This document shows, in pieces, positions 46,301 through 58,896 of a DNA stretch of 64,000 bases. Below the pieces are notes generated by a model, which had not been told where the DNA came from, ran no database searches, and saw only the letters and a program-made list of their open reading frames with translations. A program made the position numbers and the translations under genes. Source of the stretch: Lunularia cruciata (lineage: Eukaryota > Streptophyta > Marchantiopsida > Lunulariales > Lunulariaceae); assembly GCA_948567375.1 (NCBI GenBank), contig OX419757.1:76508001-76572000 (forward strand), given 5' to 3'. How positions within the stretch are numbered: the stretch's first letter is position 1; every line of letters starts with the position of its first letter.

Positions 46301-49300
46301 ATTTTGCTCTTCTGAACGTGTATCTGAAGACCCCAATTTCGAATTCGCCATCATTATGGCTTTTGTGTAACAATCAACTAGGGATTCCTTTAACTGTAAT
46401 CCATTCGGGTATATATTCCATTTAAATAAATTCAGACATCCTTTCAACTCCTGAAGTTCTCAAGCACCACGTAAACATGGGTACGATGCCAATCTATTCA
46501 ACCAAGAGAGATTTGGCTGTTATTAGCTCGTCCTGGACTGTGTTAAAGATAGATCAGATACGGTCCTCTTTCTCCATAGCATCAGGATAGATCAGATGTG
46601 ACTTAACTTAGATGTGACCCAGAGTAAGCACTGTTCCCATGGGGTCCATGAAGATGACGCTGAAAGACGAGACACAATCCCATCAATACCCAGAATCCGC
46701 CATAGTAGTAGTAGTTGCAGCCGTGCATACTCGTAGACTTGAAATTTCAACTACTTCTGTTCGATAGTAGGTTTTCCTTTGGCAGCGTAGGTTTCGTCAC
46801 GAATGAACTATTTTGTGTGCGATTGAATTCGTGGTGCAGTATGTGCGCGTGTACATTAGTGGTGATCTTCCAGTTGGAAGGTGATATATATTTCCCATCC
46901 TTCTTGTTATCCTACGCGGTCGCCTTTTTCTTTCGCTGCATCCTCAATTGGTATCGAACCGACAGCTCAAGTGAAATCACCACCAAGTAGTGATACCACG
47001 AACGAAAGCGAGAGAGAACCAAGGCCACAAATTAAAGTATAGAGAGAATAATGTATGGTGGGAGTAGTGAATGGATTTCAACGAACTTCTTTAGTATTCC
47101 ATGCAGATCGATTGTGGTTGTACCTGTACATCCTGAGGCTGGTGAGTGGAAAAGAATGCAGGGAGCAGGGAGAGTTTCTGCAAGGTGCTTGTTTGTTCGT
47201 TCCCAGAAAGAAGTCGAAGCATCGAAGGCACTGTGTCTTCCCGTCTAAGGAGTTGACGTCTATCCCATGTGAAGGATATCCCTTTCTATGTTTCCCGCTT
47301 TATTCTTCTTTGTCTTCTTCCTCATAGAAAGGGACTTGGGCGTAAACATACAACGGCAGTAAACATAAAACGTTCTATTTTCAAATGGATTGGCTCGTAA
47401 GGAGAAGACGAAGAAGAAAGAATCGAGCCAATCTAGATGAAAATTCAACAATCGCTACATTGTTGAATTTTCTCATATAGTACTTGCAGTAACAGGACGA
47501 GGAGGGAAGGAGACCAAAAGTAGATTGCGTTCAATTACCCACAGTGAAAGCCGTCAAATGATGAAAGGAAAATGAGAGATAATTGAATCCCCCGCTCGTG
47601 TACGCGTACAGCGGAAAGTCTTGCTTGTCACGGTAGAAGTTCAACTCAACATGCTCGAAGATGCGATCGTGGGTAATGAGCACCCACCAAAGTAGGTAGG
47701 AAGTACTTGTCCGTATACTATATCAACTCCTCGCTGCCATCCTTCTCGATTCTAGAGGTACCGACCCACACCATATTTCCTTAAGTGTTGCAAGTAATTA
47801 ACCAATCGGACACGTAACGACACGAACCTCCTGTTATTACCTCATTTTCACGAAGATGCTATTCGAGATCAGTGACCTGTGATGAATCTCTCGAACCGGC
47901 GTTAGCATATTCATATCCTCACGTCGTCGAGACGTGCATGATCCAGTACAGCATTACTACTGTCCTCACTATACAGGATTTTCCGTCAGTTAAGACGGAT
48001 GTTTTTCCAAAAATCCCTTGATGGAACTGCCAACTAGAATCCGGGGGTCAACGCTGCGACCGAACAGAATCAGCTGCCCATCAGTTTCCCTGCACAGACT
48101 GCGCTTGCCTTCTCGATAAAGAGCCCGATTCATTATATCTTGGACCACAACAAAGCTGGCAATTCTGCGACCAGCCATTACCAGTGACCTTCCGAATATG
48201 GAAAGGTCATGAATTCGACGACACGGTTTCAGAGCCACCGCCTACTAACTTCTCTCGATTTGGCAAGTTCCTTCCGTCTTCCTCTCAAATCCGCTCTGTT
48301 CATCAGCATCTCTTTGCAACAGAGTTTTACATTTCACTTTCTTTGCGGACCTTTAAATGTTTACAACCAGAACAGAAGTGACAAAGTTGACAAAAGAAAT
48401 GTCTGTAGTGGTCCATTAGCTGTACGTACTTTAAAATCGCAGGAAGGAGAACTGACGTGAAACCATGAATAATTCTAGAAGCGTCATACTATTTATCCTC
48501 TTAAGGTTTTCAAACTTCACATTGCACCATATTTCACAATACCGTTCTCTCCATAGATTGACGAATTATTGTGGAAATAAATACTACACGAAACTGAACA
48601 CCACATAAGATATCCAATATAGCCAAATCATTTGGCATAGATGATACTTTTGAAGATATATTGCATTCCGACTTGGAAGAGCTATTTAATCTATCCAAAA
48701 GTCAAAAGAATTTAGTGGAGAAGATCCTCTAACGGTAATTATCACACGGAACGGTCCCTGAACCATTGTGGAGGGATGTAATTCCTCTTTCCATCTGTCA
48801 AGACTTCGGACAGGTGAAAGTCCTAGTAGTTTCTTTCCCGCATCGAGATCACCTCTGTGCTTAACTCACTCTCGGTCTTGTTCCTAAAGCAAACTGACAG
48901 AGAATTCTCCTTAGACAGGAGGGGAATGCAGGTGGTTCAGACCGACGGAGGATAAAGCATGCAGCAGGTTCACCCCAAAGAACAGACAAAGACTTTACTG
49001 TATCTGGCTGATGATGAGAATGATGGGACTGGCTCCCACAAACAGACAATCCCTGATTAGAGACACAGCGTGTCGTTGTCCTTAACATCGTAGCGTAGCT
49101 ACGCCAAAGTGAAATCGCAATTGTAATTTTTCACCACGAATCTTCTCATTAGTGAAATTACCGAGGACCAGCTTGACCCTGCGGCCAAGGTTCTCGAAGG
49201 AGAAATCCCGTTGAGAGTAAACCTACGCAACTACATCGTAACAGTGGTCACAAAAGCTGGTTTGATCCAGCTAAAAGAATCAGAAACTACCAGTGAATGG

Positions 49301-52095
49301 TTTGGCGCGTTTCATCCACCTACCCAACACAGATAGACGACTGGCACACGGTAAAAGTGTGCTCTCCTTAGAAGGACAGAGTGTACTGTGTACTATTTGA
49401 TTCTCAATAAACTGAACCAGAGCTCTTACGTGGTACAGTCCGCAAGAATAGCACTCTTTTCCCATGCACATTATTATCAACTTATTCATCATTTCTGGAA
49501 TTACCTTCTCCTGCTGCTATGGAGAAAAAGATGAAGAAGAGGACCAGAGAAACATAACCGTACGACTACTGCTTTTCTCATTTCAATAGGACTCCGAAAT
49601 TGCAGTTTAAGGTTTTTTTTATCTAGTCAAGATACTATAAGTCTATGTATAGATCTCAGCACTTGAATCGTCCTCAGCTGGAACTGACAGGCAACCTTCA
49701 GCTCAAGGATGATATAGAAGTCAAATATTTTGAAATGTTTTATATCTACCTTTCGTCAACTCTTATCCAGAGAATTTCAAATTCTGAAAGCTGGATCTTT
49801 CACTATGTTTTGACCCCCCAGAATTGATCAGTTTAGACTACCGTACTGTTTCTCTCCTCCTGCGATCAGCTTGTTCAATATCAAATATGGATCTTACAGC
49901 ATACCTTGAACAAGGTTTGCCACGTTTCCCTTTTAACCTCATGTATGAAATAGCCAGACGCACAAATTCAAGGGGAACATCTTGATTATCTATGTACTTA
50001 TCTAGGAAAGGCGACCGCGTAGGAAACTTATGTACTTATCGATGGGAAAGCTTGGGTAGGCCAATTGTCAATAAGATTACATAGATGTCAAGCACTTCAG
50101 ATTCTCCAGCTGTTAAGATGTCACTATCAATCCTCTTTGACTACCCAAGTCTCCTATTTATGATCATTACCTGCACAGACATCACTCGAGAGAAAGGCAC
50201 AGCCAGCTCCTAGTTGATGTTGGTAGGCTCATGGGTTATCGCATGAAACTTCCCTAAAAAGTACATGATGATAAAAGAGCTATGATACATGGATATCGTG
50301 CTGCTTGAATGCATAGAGCAGTAAATGCTCTGATTGCGAATCATGGCATGATCTCGAGCAAGATCAATCAGCCTTGACCAGGTTTTGGAGCTCGTAGAGA
50401 GAATAAAAAATGTCAAAAGTTTTAGACTTGCTTGGTTCCTTGTCATAGAATACTATTTACCTCCCATTGCTGTCTAACTATTTCATGTGCTCGACACAAA
50501 GAAAAATCATGTAACTGGACGTTAATAGTGATTCTCTGATACAGTATCCCATTCCATTGTTTGGCTACTTAAGACCTGGAAAGGGACCTTACATCTACGT
50601 AGTGTAGATAATTGACGCATAAATGCATGCACACATTTTATACATGCAACATCATGGCATGATGATCCGAAATTATTTATTTATTTTCGTGTTCACATAG
50701 CTTCTTGAACTAGCAGTAGTCTACTGTTCCTCATCAGCCTGGTGAAAGTTGTACGGACTTCTTGATCTTGAGTCCTTGTAAAAGGTCCTCTATACAAATA
50801 AATGAATGAAAGTGCATAAATGTTATTCACCCTCATGGCATGCTATGCGTTGTAGCTGTCAGAGATTTATAGTTTTTAAAGGACAAAAACTGCGATAGAG
50901 AGGGACTATACGGGGCATCTACCGGTTACCAGATTGTCAACGTACATACATGTGTTCTTTGAGACCAGAGTAATAGGAGGTATGACACTCTGATTTCTGA
51001 AGCAGTTGCAAAGTTGGTAGGATAGCAACAAGGCTTTATTAGTTGATACTTATTTTGTCACATATTTTAGCAAAAGCATGGCTGAGTGAGTTGGTGTAAT
51101 AGTGATATAACAAGTGCGTTTTCATGACGGAAAAAGGTCTCAAGTTGACGTAGGACCTTCATAAAACAATAAATCTGGCTTGTCAGCAGGTAGAATAAAA
51201 GAAAATAGAGACTGTGAGACCAAACAGTGTCTTTTCAAAGAAAGATGGGAAAACTTAGTTGAGAGTACCATATTGTCCATTGAACTTCAAAGCCTCCACC
51301 AAGATGGAATGGGCTCAGTATCATAAACTTTATCCCCATGATTGAGATTTGCCGCATAACATCGAAAGTTGTACGGTGCCGCTTGTCCATCTGGTTCTAC
51401 CATGACGATGTCTCCATATCATGATTGTCTCATCTGCTTTCCTCTACAATGTACTCGCAACGTTCCTCAAATCATCGGTGAGCAGAGCGTATTAGGGTCT
51501 TGTTTTCCTCACTCTCCTGTGCTTCTCGAGTGGGAATGCGAACACATCTTACGGAAGCATGTAAGACACCTAATTAGTAAAAGAAAAATTTGATAGTACT
51601 TGTCAAAGTTTGTTATATATATGATTCCTTCCTAATGTATTTTTGGTTTACTTATACTAGTTTACGAAATTAGTTTTGCAAGTAGCACGACAAGTAGGTA
51701 CTACAAAGAAAGTTGTTTGTATTTAAATCGAATTTCGCAGAAATTATTTTACGTAAATGATGTAGTTTGACTTTTATTGTTTCATTCCATTTTCGTAAAT
51801 TAAAGTGGAACATTCGAATGTATTCTAAGGGTTACAAGGTTACACATCAAACGAGTACAAAGCACCAAGGAGTGCCGGATATGAACCGAGCTCGGAGCCC
51901 CAAAGGATAAGGACCATACAAACCGAAGCCACACCAAGACCCCAAACCCACATAGGGGAAACCACAAGGTCGTTTGGTAGGAGCATCAGATTTTCATTCC
52001 ACTAGTTCAGGTTAGTTTTGAGATTGCTGTGGACAGAATACGAATGTCGTGTAGTGCTGTAGCATTCTAAATAGGAATAAGACAATATTAGAATA
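43347..52095. other. Intergenic region downstream of the bHLH gene
   Basis: No gene recognised. The first few hundred bases will include the bHLH 3' UTR. Only short open frames without family resemblance occur. Foldback sequences at 47,265-47,472 and two short copies of an inverted-repeat family (46,891-46,936 and 50,006-50,050) are listed separately. The stretch 50,600-51,840 is strongly AT-rich and featureless. Confidence 0.5.
47279..47472 (+). repeat. Cluster of three foldbacks
   Basis: Three inverted repeats in 200 bases. TCCCTTTCTATG (47,279-47,290) pairs with 47,323-47,334. GATTGGCTCG (47,388-47,397) pairs with 47,424-47,433. GAAAATTCAACAAT (47,439-47,452) pairs perfectly with 47,459-47,472 around a six-base loop. 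The strand is unknown. It could be a small-RNA source or a remnant of a small inverted-repeat element. Confidence 0.5.
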
Positions 52096-52232
52096 AAAAG
52101 AAGGCAACCACATAGAACACAAGAAGGATGGGAAGACCCCATCAAGCCGGACAAGGGAGAGACAATAGGGGCAGAATGAGGCTAGGTCCCAATAGTATTG
52201 ATATGAGAAATCTGCCCTACCGCACCTAAGAT
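52096..52232 (+). repeat. Inverted-repeat family copy 3
   Basis: About 135 bp, with AGGCAACCACATAGAACAC, GGATGGGAAGACCCCATCAA and GGCTAGGTCCCAATAGTATT. It matches the reverse complement of 56,130-56,270 over its full length and of 55,841-55,975 over about 120 bp, so the RT remnant lies between inverted copies. Confidence 0.75.
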
Positions 52233-52379
52233 ATCCGAGCTATGCAAGTCGTAAGGTCTACAAACTATGGGAGCATCCAAAGAAGCATCACCTAGAGTGA
52301 TTGCTTTCCTATGGATTGTACCAGCCAATGCTCTCTGTAAAGCAATGGACATGCTATCTAAAGTATGCTACAAAGTATG

Positions 52380-53542
52380 AGAGTGAGAGTGAGAGTGGTA
52401 CCCCCAGGGTCTAATATGATAAGCTCTCATGCACTCCCTTGACAAATTTGTCGAATGCCATGTCCATCGCTCCATATAACTCCAAGGCTATAAGAACAAA
52501 GAGGTGACTTTGCTACATACCCCTATACTAGGAGACCTTGCATGCTTTAGCTCAGTTTGCACCCCATCTAGGAGGATGAGTAATCACTCCCTCCAAAACT
52601 GCATCACGCATAGTGTCTGTAACCACAACATCTATCATTGTCACTTGATCATCTAGGACAAAGTATAAGTCTGCTCTAACATGTGTTGTCTGCAAAGAAT
52701 ATGAGCGTTCCGTCCAAGCAAGGTATCCACTCTCTTATGCCATAGCAAACACTATATCCTTGATGGCATCATAGGTAGCTATCCTCTATCCTCCATAAGG
52801 ACACTGTGTTATATGGACCGTTGTTGCATTTAAAGTAAAACCACACTCACAAGTGAGTAACAAAGATGCAGACGGGTGGACCAAACCTAGGTGGAACCTC
52901 ATTGCTATAAAGAAAGTGGCTGGTGCGAGTTGAAATGCCCTAATGCATGGTCAAGCTAGGATCCAAGAGCCTACATCCTTGTTGGAGCAAGAGCAAACAT
53001 GTGCTCTAGTGGCCCAAGGAATGGACAAGTCAACTAAGAAAGAATGTAGCATATGTTGACAGTGTCGCTCCATCAAGGAAAACTGCAAACCTCTAGTCCA
53101 ATCTAACAGTAGTGAAGCAAAGGATGGAGTGTCCTCTTTTGCTTGTGGAGATAGACCATCTCTCATCTGCCACAATAACACTTGGAGAGAAAAGGATCCC
53201 TCCTCCCACATAAGTCTCCAAAATTGGCCTATCAGCAACCACAAAATGGGAGAAAAGTAGGGGTGTCAAGAGGGCATAACTACCCAAAAACACTATAGGT
53301 GCCATCTCCTCCATAGATAATAGGCCTACACTTCTGCACAAGATTAGTAGAGATGTCTATCTACATGCCAAATCCCCCATCACACACTCAAAAATCCCTA
53401 GTTCAATGATAACACCAAAGACTCCCATAATCCTCCTATCAAAAGCTCTCAAACATGATAGAAAAGTCAAGGAAGGGAGAACCATGCGGAGAAAGTAAGT
53501 CAGTTGACGGGTAATACTAGAGGAGAGTATACCAAATGCCAC
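52380..53542 (-). pseudogene. Non-LTR element C-terminal domain remnant
   Basis: Downstream of the RT on the minus strand, scrambled by stops and frameshifts. Readable pieces include a Cys-rich start near 52,850, then CYGIRE-like and DLYFVLDDQVTMIDVVVTD-like text near 52,640, and FDKFVKGVHESL near 52,440. In R2-type elements this place holds a restriction-like endonuclease. That equivalence is inference, from order and from a D...D...VVVTD pattern. Confidence 0.4.
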
Positions 53543-54670
53543 CTATAGATCTCTTAGTAGAGGAAGGTTATCCACATGGAGAATATCCTCTACAAGAGCA
53601 GGGTCTAAGAAGCATGTGACAAAATCCTTGGATCCTATTGGCACTCCAAGTATAAATAGTCCATCTATGGATATGACACACTCCTCTAGAAGCTCAAGGT
53701 GGAGATGGATACTTGAAGGGGACCATGCTCTGGACTTTGACACCTTGACTCTCAAGCCTACAATATGTAGCTCAATAGTCAAGTGATCAAAGGCTTGCCT
53801 AATCTACGGGGCACACAATGTGTGTATCATTTGCTAAAGAGGGAAATACACAACCTAGCATGGCCAAAGTAATAGATAAGAGAGCTTTGAAGTGAGCCAT
53901 GGTAAACAAAGGTGCCCTTAAAGGATCCCCCTATCATGTACCAACAATTGACTCCAAGACGGTGACTCTCTCCTATGACCACACATGTTGGTAGTAAAGG
54001 GAAGCAAGAGAGCCATAAACAACCATACAAAGGGAACGAGACTTGCCAAGGATCCACTGGCCTCCATAAGCTCTCTAAAGATGGATGCCCAAGAGATGAT
54101 ATTAAAAGTGTTCTCAACATCCACCTATAGGACAACCCACTCTAGATGGATATCTAGCCGTGTCTTGATGCCTAGGAAAATAGCCTTGCAACCTCTAAAT
54201 GTAGCTACTCCAAATTGATGTGGGCTAAGGTGCTCTTGGAGGTGGGATCAGTGTTGAAGGATGATGGTGTAGCTAACCAAGCATAAAAAGATCTCTCTAA
54301 TAGCAATCAGTCTAATGCTCACCATGCCCTTCTCCATCACGAGAAGTCAATTAGCCCCTAACACATGACTAACTAACGTAGGGATATCTTGTCTTGCTAC
54401 TATTGTAGCCACATGAAATAGCTTGGTAAATCTACTAGAACGATCATCTACCTGAAAGCAATATCTGAGATGCTCATATACCATCCTTGACAAGCCTCTT
54501 GAGGAGAGGTGAGGAGCAATGCACAATGCTTTTGCAAAAAGTGACCTATCAAGATATAAAAGCTGCTTAGGTTGATAATCTAATACCTTTAATGGTACTC
54601 CCTCTCCTACCATAGGATGTAGTGAACTTAGGAAAGAGATAGTCACATCAATAGGACTAGCCATAAACAA
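53543..54670 (-). pseudogene. Non-LTR (R2-like) reverse transcriptase remnant
   Basis: The minus strand reads SSRGLSRMVYEHLRYCF and FHVATIVARQDIPTLVSHVLGA, then an IRLIAIREIF-like box, HQFGVATFRGCKAI, VDVENTFNIISWASIFREL, a catalytic box degraded to LANDTHIV (FADD in intact relatives), and GLRVKVSKSRAWSPS with ILGVPIGS. This order is that of LINE-class RTs. There are several stops and frameshifts. No neighbouring gene depends on it. Confidence 0.8.
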
Positions 54671-55427
54671 AGGGTGTAATGCTCATGCTGCTCTACTAAA
54701 CTCTCATACCTAACCCAATGTCCTACACCATCATATTAAGTGGACTCTATGGTATCCTATGGTAGAATCTATCTCCAAAAATATGCAGCCCTAACCACTC
54801 CTCTTGTAAGGGCGCCCAATCTCCCACATGGAATTGAAAAAATCTAGCAACAACCTCTCTATGCCCCGTACGTCTCACTCTAGCATAACAAAGACACCAT
54901 CAAGGGAGTAAGAGGAATAAAAACCATGCTAACTCATCCAAGGGATCACATGCCAAACGATCAAGTGGTAGGCACAAAACCTGTCTAACATCATTATGAA
55001 GTGTACAGGGTAGCCTATGGAATAGACGTGGACATGGAAAACTAGTCTCAAATAACCCCAAAATACAATCTGCCGGAGATACTAACCATTCCAACAATTC
55101 AATTGCTATCCCTAGAACAGTCCATAAAGAGATAGAGGAAGCATGCATAATCCCAAGTGTCACCGTTGTCGATGTGGTCGCTCACCTCACATAAGCATCT
55201 CAAGTGGTCCGATCATAGTCCTTGTGCATCCTTCCCACAGGGGTCTTTAACCCTTGCAAGATAAAGCTTTGATGACACACTATGCATGGTGCATCCCGAG
55301 CTACTCTAGGCGGCCCCACATGGGGAAGTATAGCCATGGCTAGCACAAGAATAAGGACCGTAACACAATGTTCCTCTCCATATCTCCCCATATCTGCAAA
55401 ACCACAATCCTTCACATCCCAATTCAC
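54671..55427 (-). pseudogene. Non-LTR element N-terminal region with zinc finger
   Basis: 55,427-55,200 includes CIVCHQSFILQGLKTPVGRMH, a decayed C2H2 finger. 55,163-54,900 reads LLEWLVSPADCILGLF and DPLDELAWFLFLLLP, typical of the stretch before RT in this group. N-terminal C2H2 fingers together with the RT suggest an R2/NeSL-like element. Confidence 0.5.
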
Positions 55428-55840
55428 ATGAGTAAGTACAATCTCTACAAACCCTAAAAACTATAAACTCTCATGACATTCAATTCCCATCTCAAAAATT
55501 TTCAAACTAAGTTCCCATAGAACTCAAGCATGAATACCAAGAAATTAGAAATGAAAATGTATGACCTGTTACTCTCAATGTGTGAAGTAGTCACTCTAAA
55601 CCTTAAAGAACCTAAAAGTACTCATAACTTTCTACTCCTCCATATCCTTCAATCTAAGTACCAATGGAACCAAAATTGGAAAACGATCTGAATCAACTAT
55701 TCGCTCATGTGAGGTATGCACATGAACTCTCTAAAACTCTAGAATATCATTGCCTCCTTTCTCCCTCTCCCATTCACTCTAGTCTCCTCCTATTCCTTCC
55801 TCCCATTATTATGCAGATACTTACAATTCTATTTCCATCT

Positions 55841-55975
55841 TGCAATGGGACTTAGCCCCATTTTGACTCTATTGGGGCTTCGTCCCCTTTTACCCATTTT
55901 GTCTCATCCTTATATGGCTTGATGGGGTCTTCCCATCCTTTGTGTTTTCTACGCGGTCGCCTTTTCTTCTTCTTG
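55841..55975 (-). repeat. Inverted-repeat family copy 4
   Basis: Reverse-oriented relative of 52,096-52,232, with GGCGACCGCGTAGAAAACAC and GGATGGGAAGACCCCATCAA on the minus strand. Confidence 0.7.
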
Positions 55976-56129
55976 CAATGCCAATGTATTGATGCCCATC
56001 AATATTCACAACTGATAGAGTCCTGCATGTGTAGAAGTGAAGAATTGGACTCGTACCCATGGGCTACTGTCATGTGTAGGGTTTAGGGTGTAGCCCCGTT
56101 AACACACACAACATTCTAATCACTAGAAT

Positions 56130-56270
56130 ATCTTAGATGCAGTATGGCAGATTTCTCATATTGATACTATTGGGACCTAACTTTTTTATACCTCTTTTGT
56201 CTCTCCTTTGTGCAATTGTTTGATGGGCCTTCCCATCATTCATGTGTCATGCGTGGTCGCCTTTTTCTCT
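56130..56270 (-). repeat. Inverted-repeat family copy 5
   Basis: Reverse orientation. It extends as far as copy 3, including the CAGATTTCTCATATTGATAC stretch, so copies 3 and 5 form the best matched pair around the RT remnant. Confidence 0.75.
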
Positions 56271-57004
56271 AAACTAGGTTGTTTAGGGTTAGGGTTAATG
56301 GACTCCTACACGCCCGCAATTCGCAACTGCGGTGGCAGTGGAATTACTTATTGGACAGCACAATCCTCTCGATAAATTACTGTCCGTCACTTGGTACATA
56401 ATGGTGGCCACTACACGTTCATATCGAATAAATATCTTTCCCGAACGCATGCTCTCCAATATCTGAAGTTCTTTTTCCGAATATAAATCCTTCAAGGCCA
56501 ACGGCACCTATATTTAAAGACCAAGGAACCCAATTTTAGAAGGACAATAAAAACTATGCCAGCTAGGCAGCACCACAAAGTTCATAATATCTTGAACTGG
56601 TAACTTTGTGCTTGCTAAATAGTAGCCTATAGCTTTGAATATGGTTGTGTGTTATCTATGTATGTGAGAAGCAAATGTTTGATTGCCGATAAATGTAGCA
56701 ACTCAGTTACGCAGAACAAGTTTTCCTAGATGTGAAGAGTTATGCTCTTAACTGTCATCAAAAACTTAGACTCTACAAGGGACACGGTATCAGGTCGTAT
56801 TGAGTAAGCACACTCAGACTCAACTTGAATATGAAAGAAACTCTGAATAACCTAGAAACACCCTCAGAAGACTACATTTCGAGACAAGTTACATACATCA
56901 TCGCCACAGCAGCAAGAGAGGGGAGGTGAAGAAACCCCCAAGTACGGAGAAAGCAAACAGCAGTTTACTGGGGTGAACTTGGACAGAACCACCAGTCCTG
57001 TGTC

Positions 57005-57160
57005 GAGAAAAGGTTGACCGCATAGAGAACACGAAGGATGGGAAGGGCCCATCAAGCCGAACAAGGGAGAGACGAAAAAGGTAAAATGGGGCTAGGTCCG
57101 AATAAAGTCCCAGTAAAGTCTCGGTATTCGTCTCGGCCGGCAGACCTTACCGTCGCAGTA
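57005..57160 (+). repeat. Inverted-repeat family copy 6
   Basis: Forward orientation, with TTGACCGCATAGAGAACACG, GGATGGGAAGGGCCCATCAA and GGGCTAGGTCC. With copy 5 it encloses a unit of about 1 kb (56,130-57,160) that has no recognisable gene. Confidence 0.65.
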
Positions 57161-58554
57161 ATGATCACAACACTGCAGAGAGGAAATCCCTCGGCTCTTC
57201 ATTACACCCGACATTCCTAAGGACCCGCTGTACAGTGCAGTATGAGGGCCAGCCTGCCCGAGGAAATAAGTTCTCTAGTCAGACACGGACACAGAAACAG
57301 CTATCGATACTAATCGAGAGAAAACGGCGTCCCCTGCCCGGGTGCATGTCCTACTCTATTCACGAATGCCTCTATATGTGGGAAGGATATGTCCGAGCAA
57401 CATGGAAGGCTGTTTAATAAAAACTGTGCACATACTGGTTACGTCGCTATAGTCTACCTCGGTGTCACTTTCGAAGTTTTCAAAAAAATAGGGATTAACC
57501 AGATTGGTAAACGAGTAGTAACATAGAATTTGATTTCATAATTTTATGAGTTTTGAGGTGGTAAATGTATAGTTTTGATTACTCATTTCATTCATTTTAG
57601 AAGTGACTTGCTAGTTACGTTGTTCACCAAAGAGGTTGCTAGGTCACTTCTGTTAGAATATAGCAACTGTTTATTTTATATTTTGCATGCATATGATAAT
57701 TAATTTCGATTATGATTAGTCCTTGTCAATAATGTCTGTTCATATTAACAGACATCCTGCAAATGGTGACTGTTGGCTTATGAGAGATCTACCTTTGTAA
57801 TCTTTAGTTCCAAGCACACAAGTTTGTAAATTCATTATGTGAACATAGCATTGACAAAGTGACAAATTTGGAATGCTTCTGCTGCTTGATCTGGTTTTCA
57901 ACCAGATTTTTCATTTTCATCAGGACTTTTTTCTACAGAAAATCAAAGAAATCCTAATTAAAAGATGGAATGTTTCTACTGCAGTCTTAGTCTTATTGGA
58001 CATCATTTTAAAGATTGCAAAAACTGAAATTTTTGATGAATATACAACTAAATCAAATAGAAAACAAGCTCAAGCACATTCACCCATTTATTTATAAATT
58101 CTAATTTCTTATAGTACTACTTCATGGTCAAACCAAGATCATTCTTGGTATCTTAAATCCTGTACTACTCATAATATAGCTCACTCCATAAACAAATTTT
58201 CTATTTATGAGCCTCATGCTATACCACAAAAGGTATACCTTGGTGATAATTCCACTAAAGATATACTCGGATAAGGATAAGGCCAAGTGATTGTTCAACT
58301 TCCCCAAGCTGATTTTAGAATTATTCAACACGTTCTTCATATATCAAGCTAAAGGAGAAATATTTCTCATCAAGTAGTTGAACCTCACAGGTGGATCCAC
58401 ATTGATAAGCAATAAAAATTGTATATTACATGATCCAAATGGAAATTTAAGTGCAATTTTCCCGTTGATAAAAGATCTATATTATCTTGTAGTCACAAAT
58501 TTTCCTTCTTGAATCAATTTTTGCCCCATTGTTCATGTTAATCCTCCTGATTTA

Positions 58555-58896
58555 TTGCACAATAAATTAAGCCATATCAACATTGATAGACTACATCAAC
58601 TCTTTTTGAATGATATGGTTGCAAGTGTTCCCAATTACACCCATAAACATAACCCTTCCCAATGCATTGTTTTTTTATGGGAAAAAATCATGACAACCAT
58701 TTCCCCATCATTTACCACTCAAACAAAGGAGTTGCTTGGTCTAATCCACTCACACATTTGTGGTCCAATATCCCCTCCTACACAATCTGTTCACCATTAT
58801 TTTATATCCTTCACCAAGGATTTTTCTCTATACTATTCTTTATACTATTCTTTCCTCTTGCAAAACAAGTTCCAAGCTTTAACTCATTTTACCTAG
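58555..58896 (+). pseudogene. Copia GAG-pre-integrase and integrase segment
   Basis: HNKLSHINIDRLHQL is the LWHxRLGH-type integrase lead-in, followed by TKELLGLIHSHICGPI (first catalytic region) and HHYFISFTKDFSLY. A frame change after residue 36 and the loss of the downstream integrase core indicate decay. Confidence 0.75.

Noticed and set aside
56279-56300. GTTTAGGGTTAGGGTTAA resembling a telomere repeat
   Set aside because: Only two or three units, so it is chance or a tiny interstitial motif rather than a telomere.
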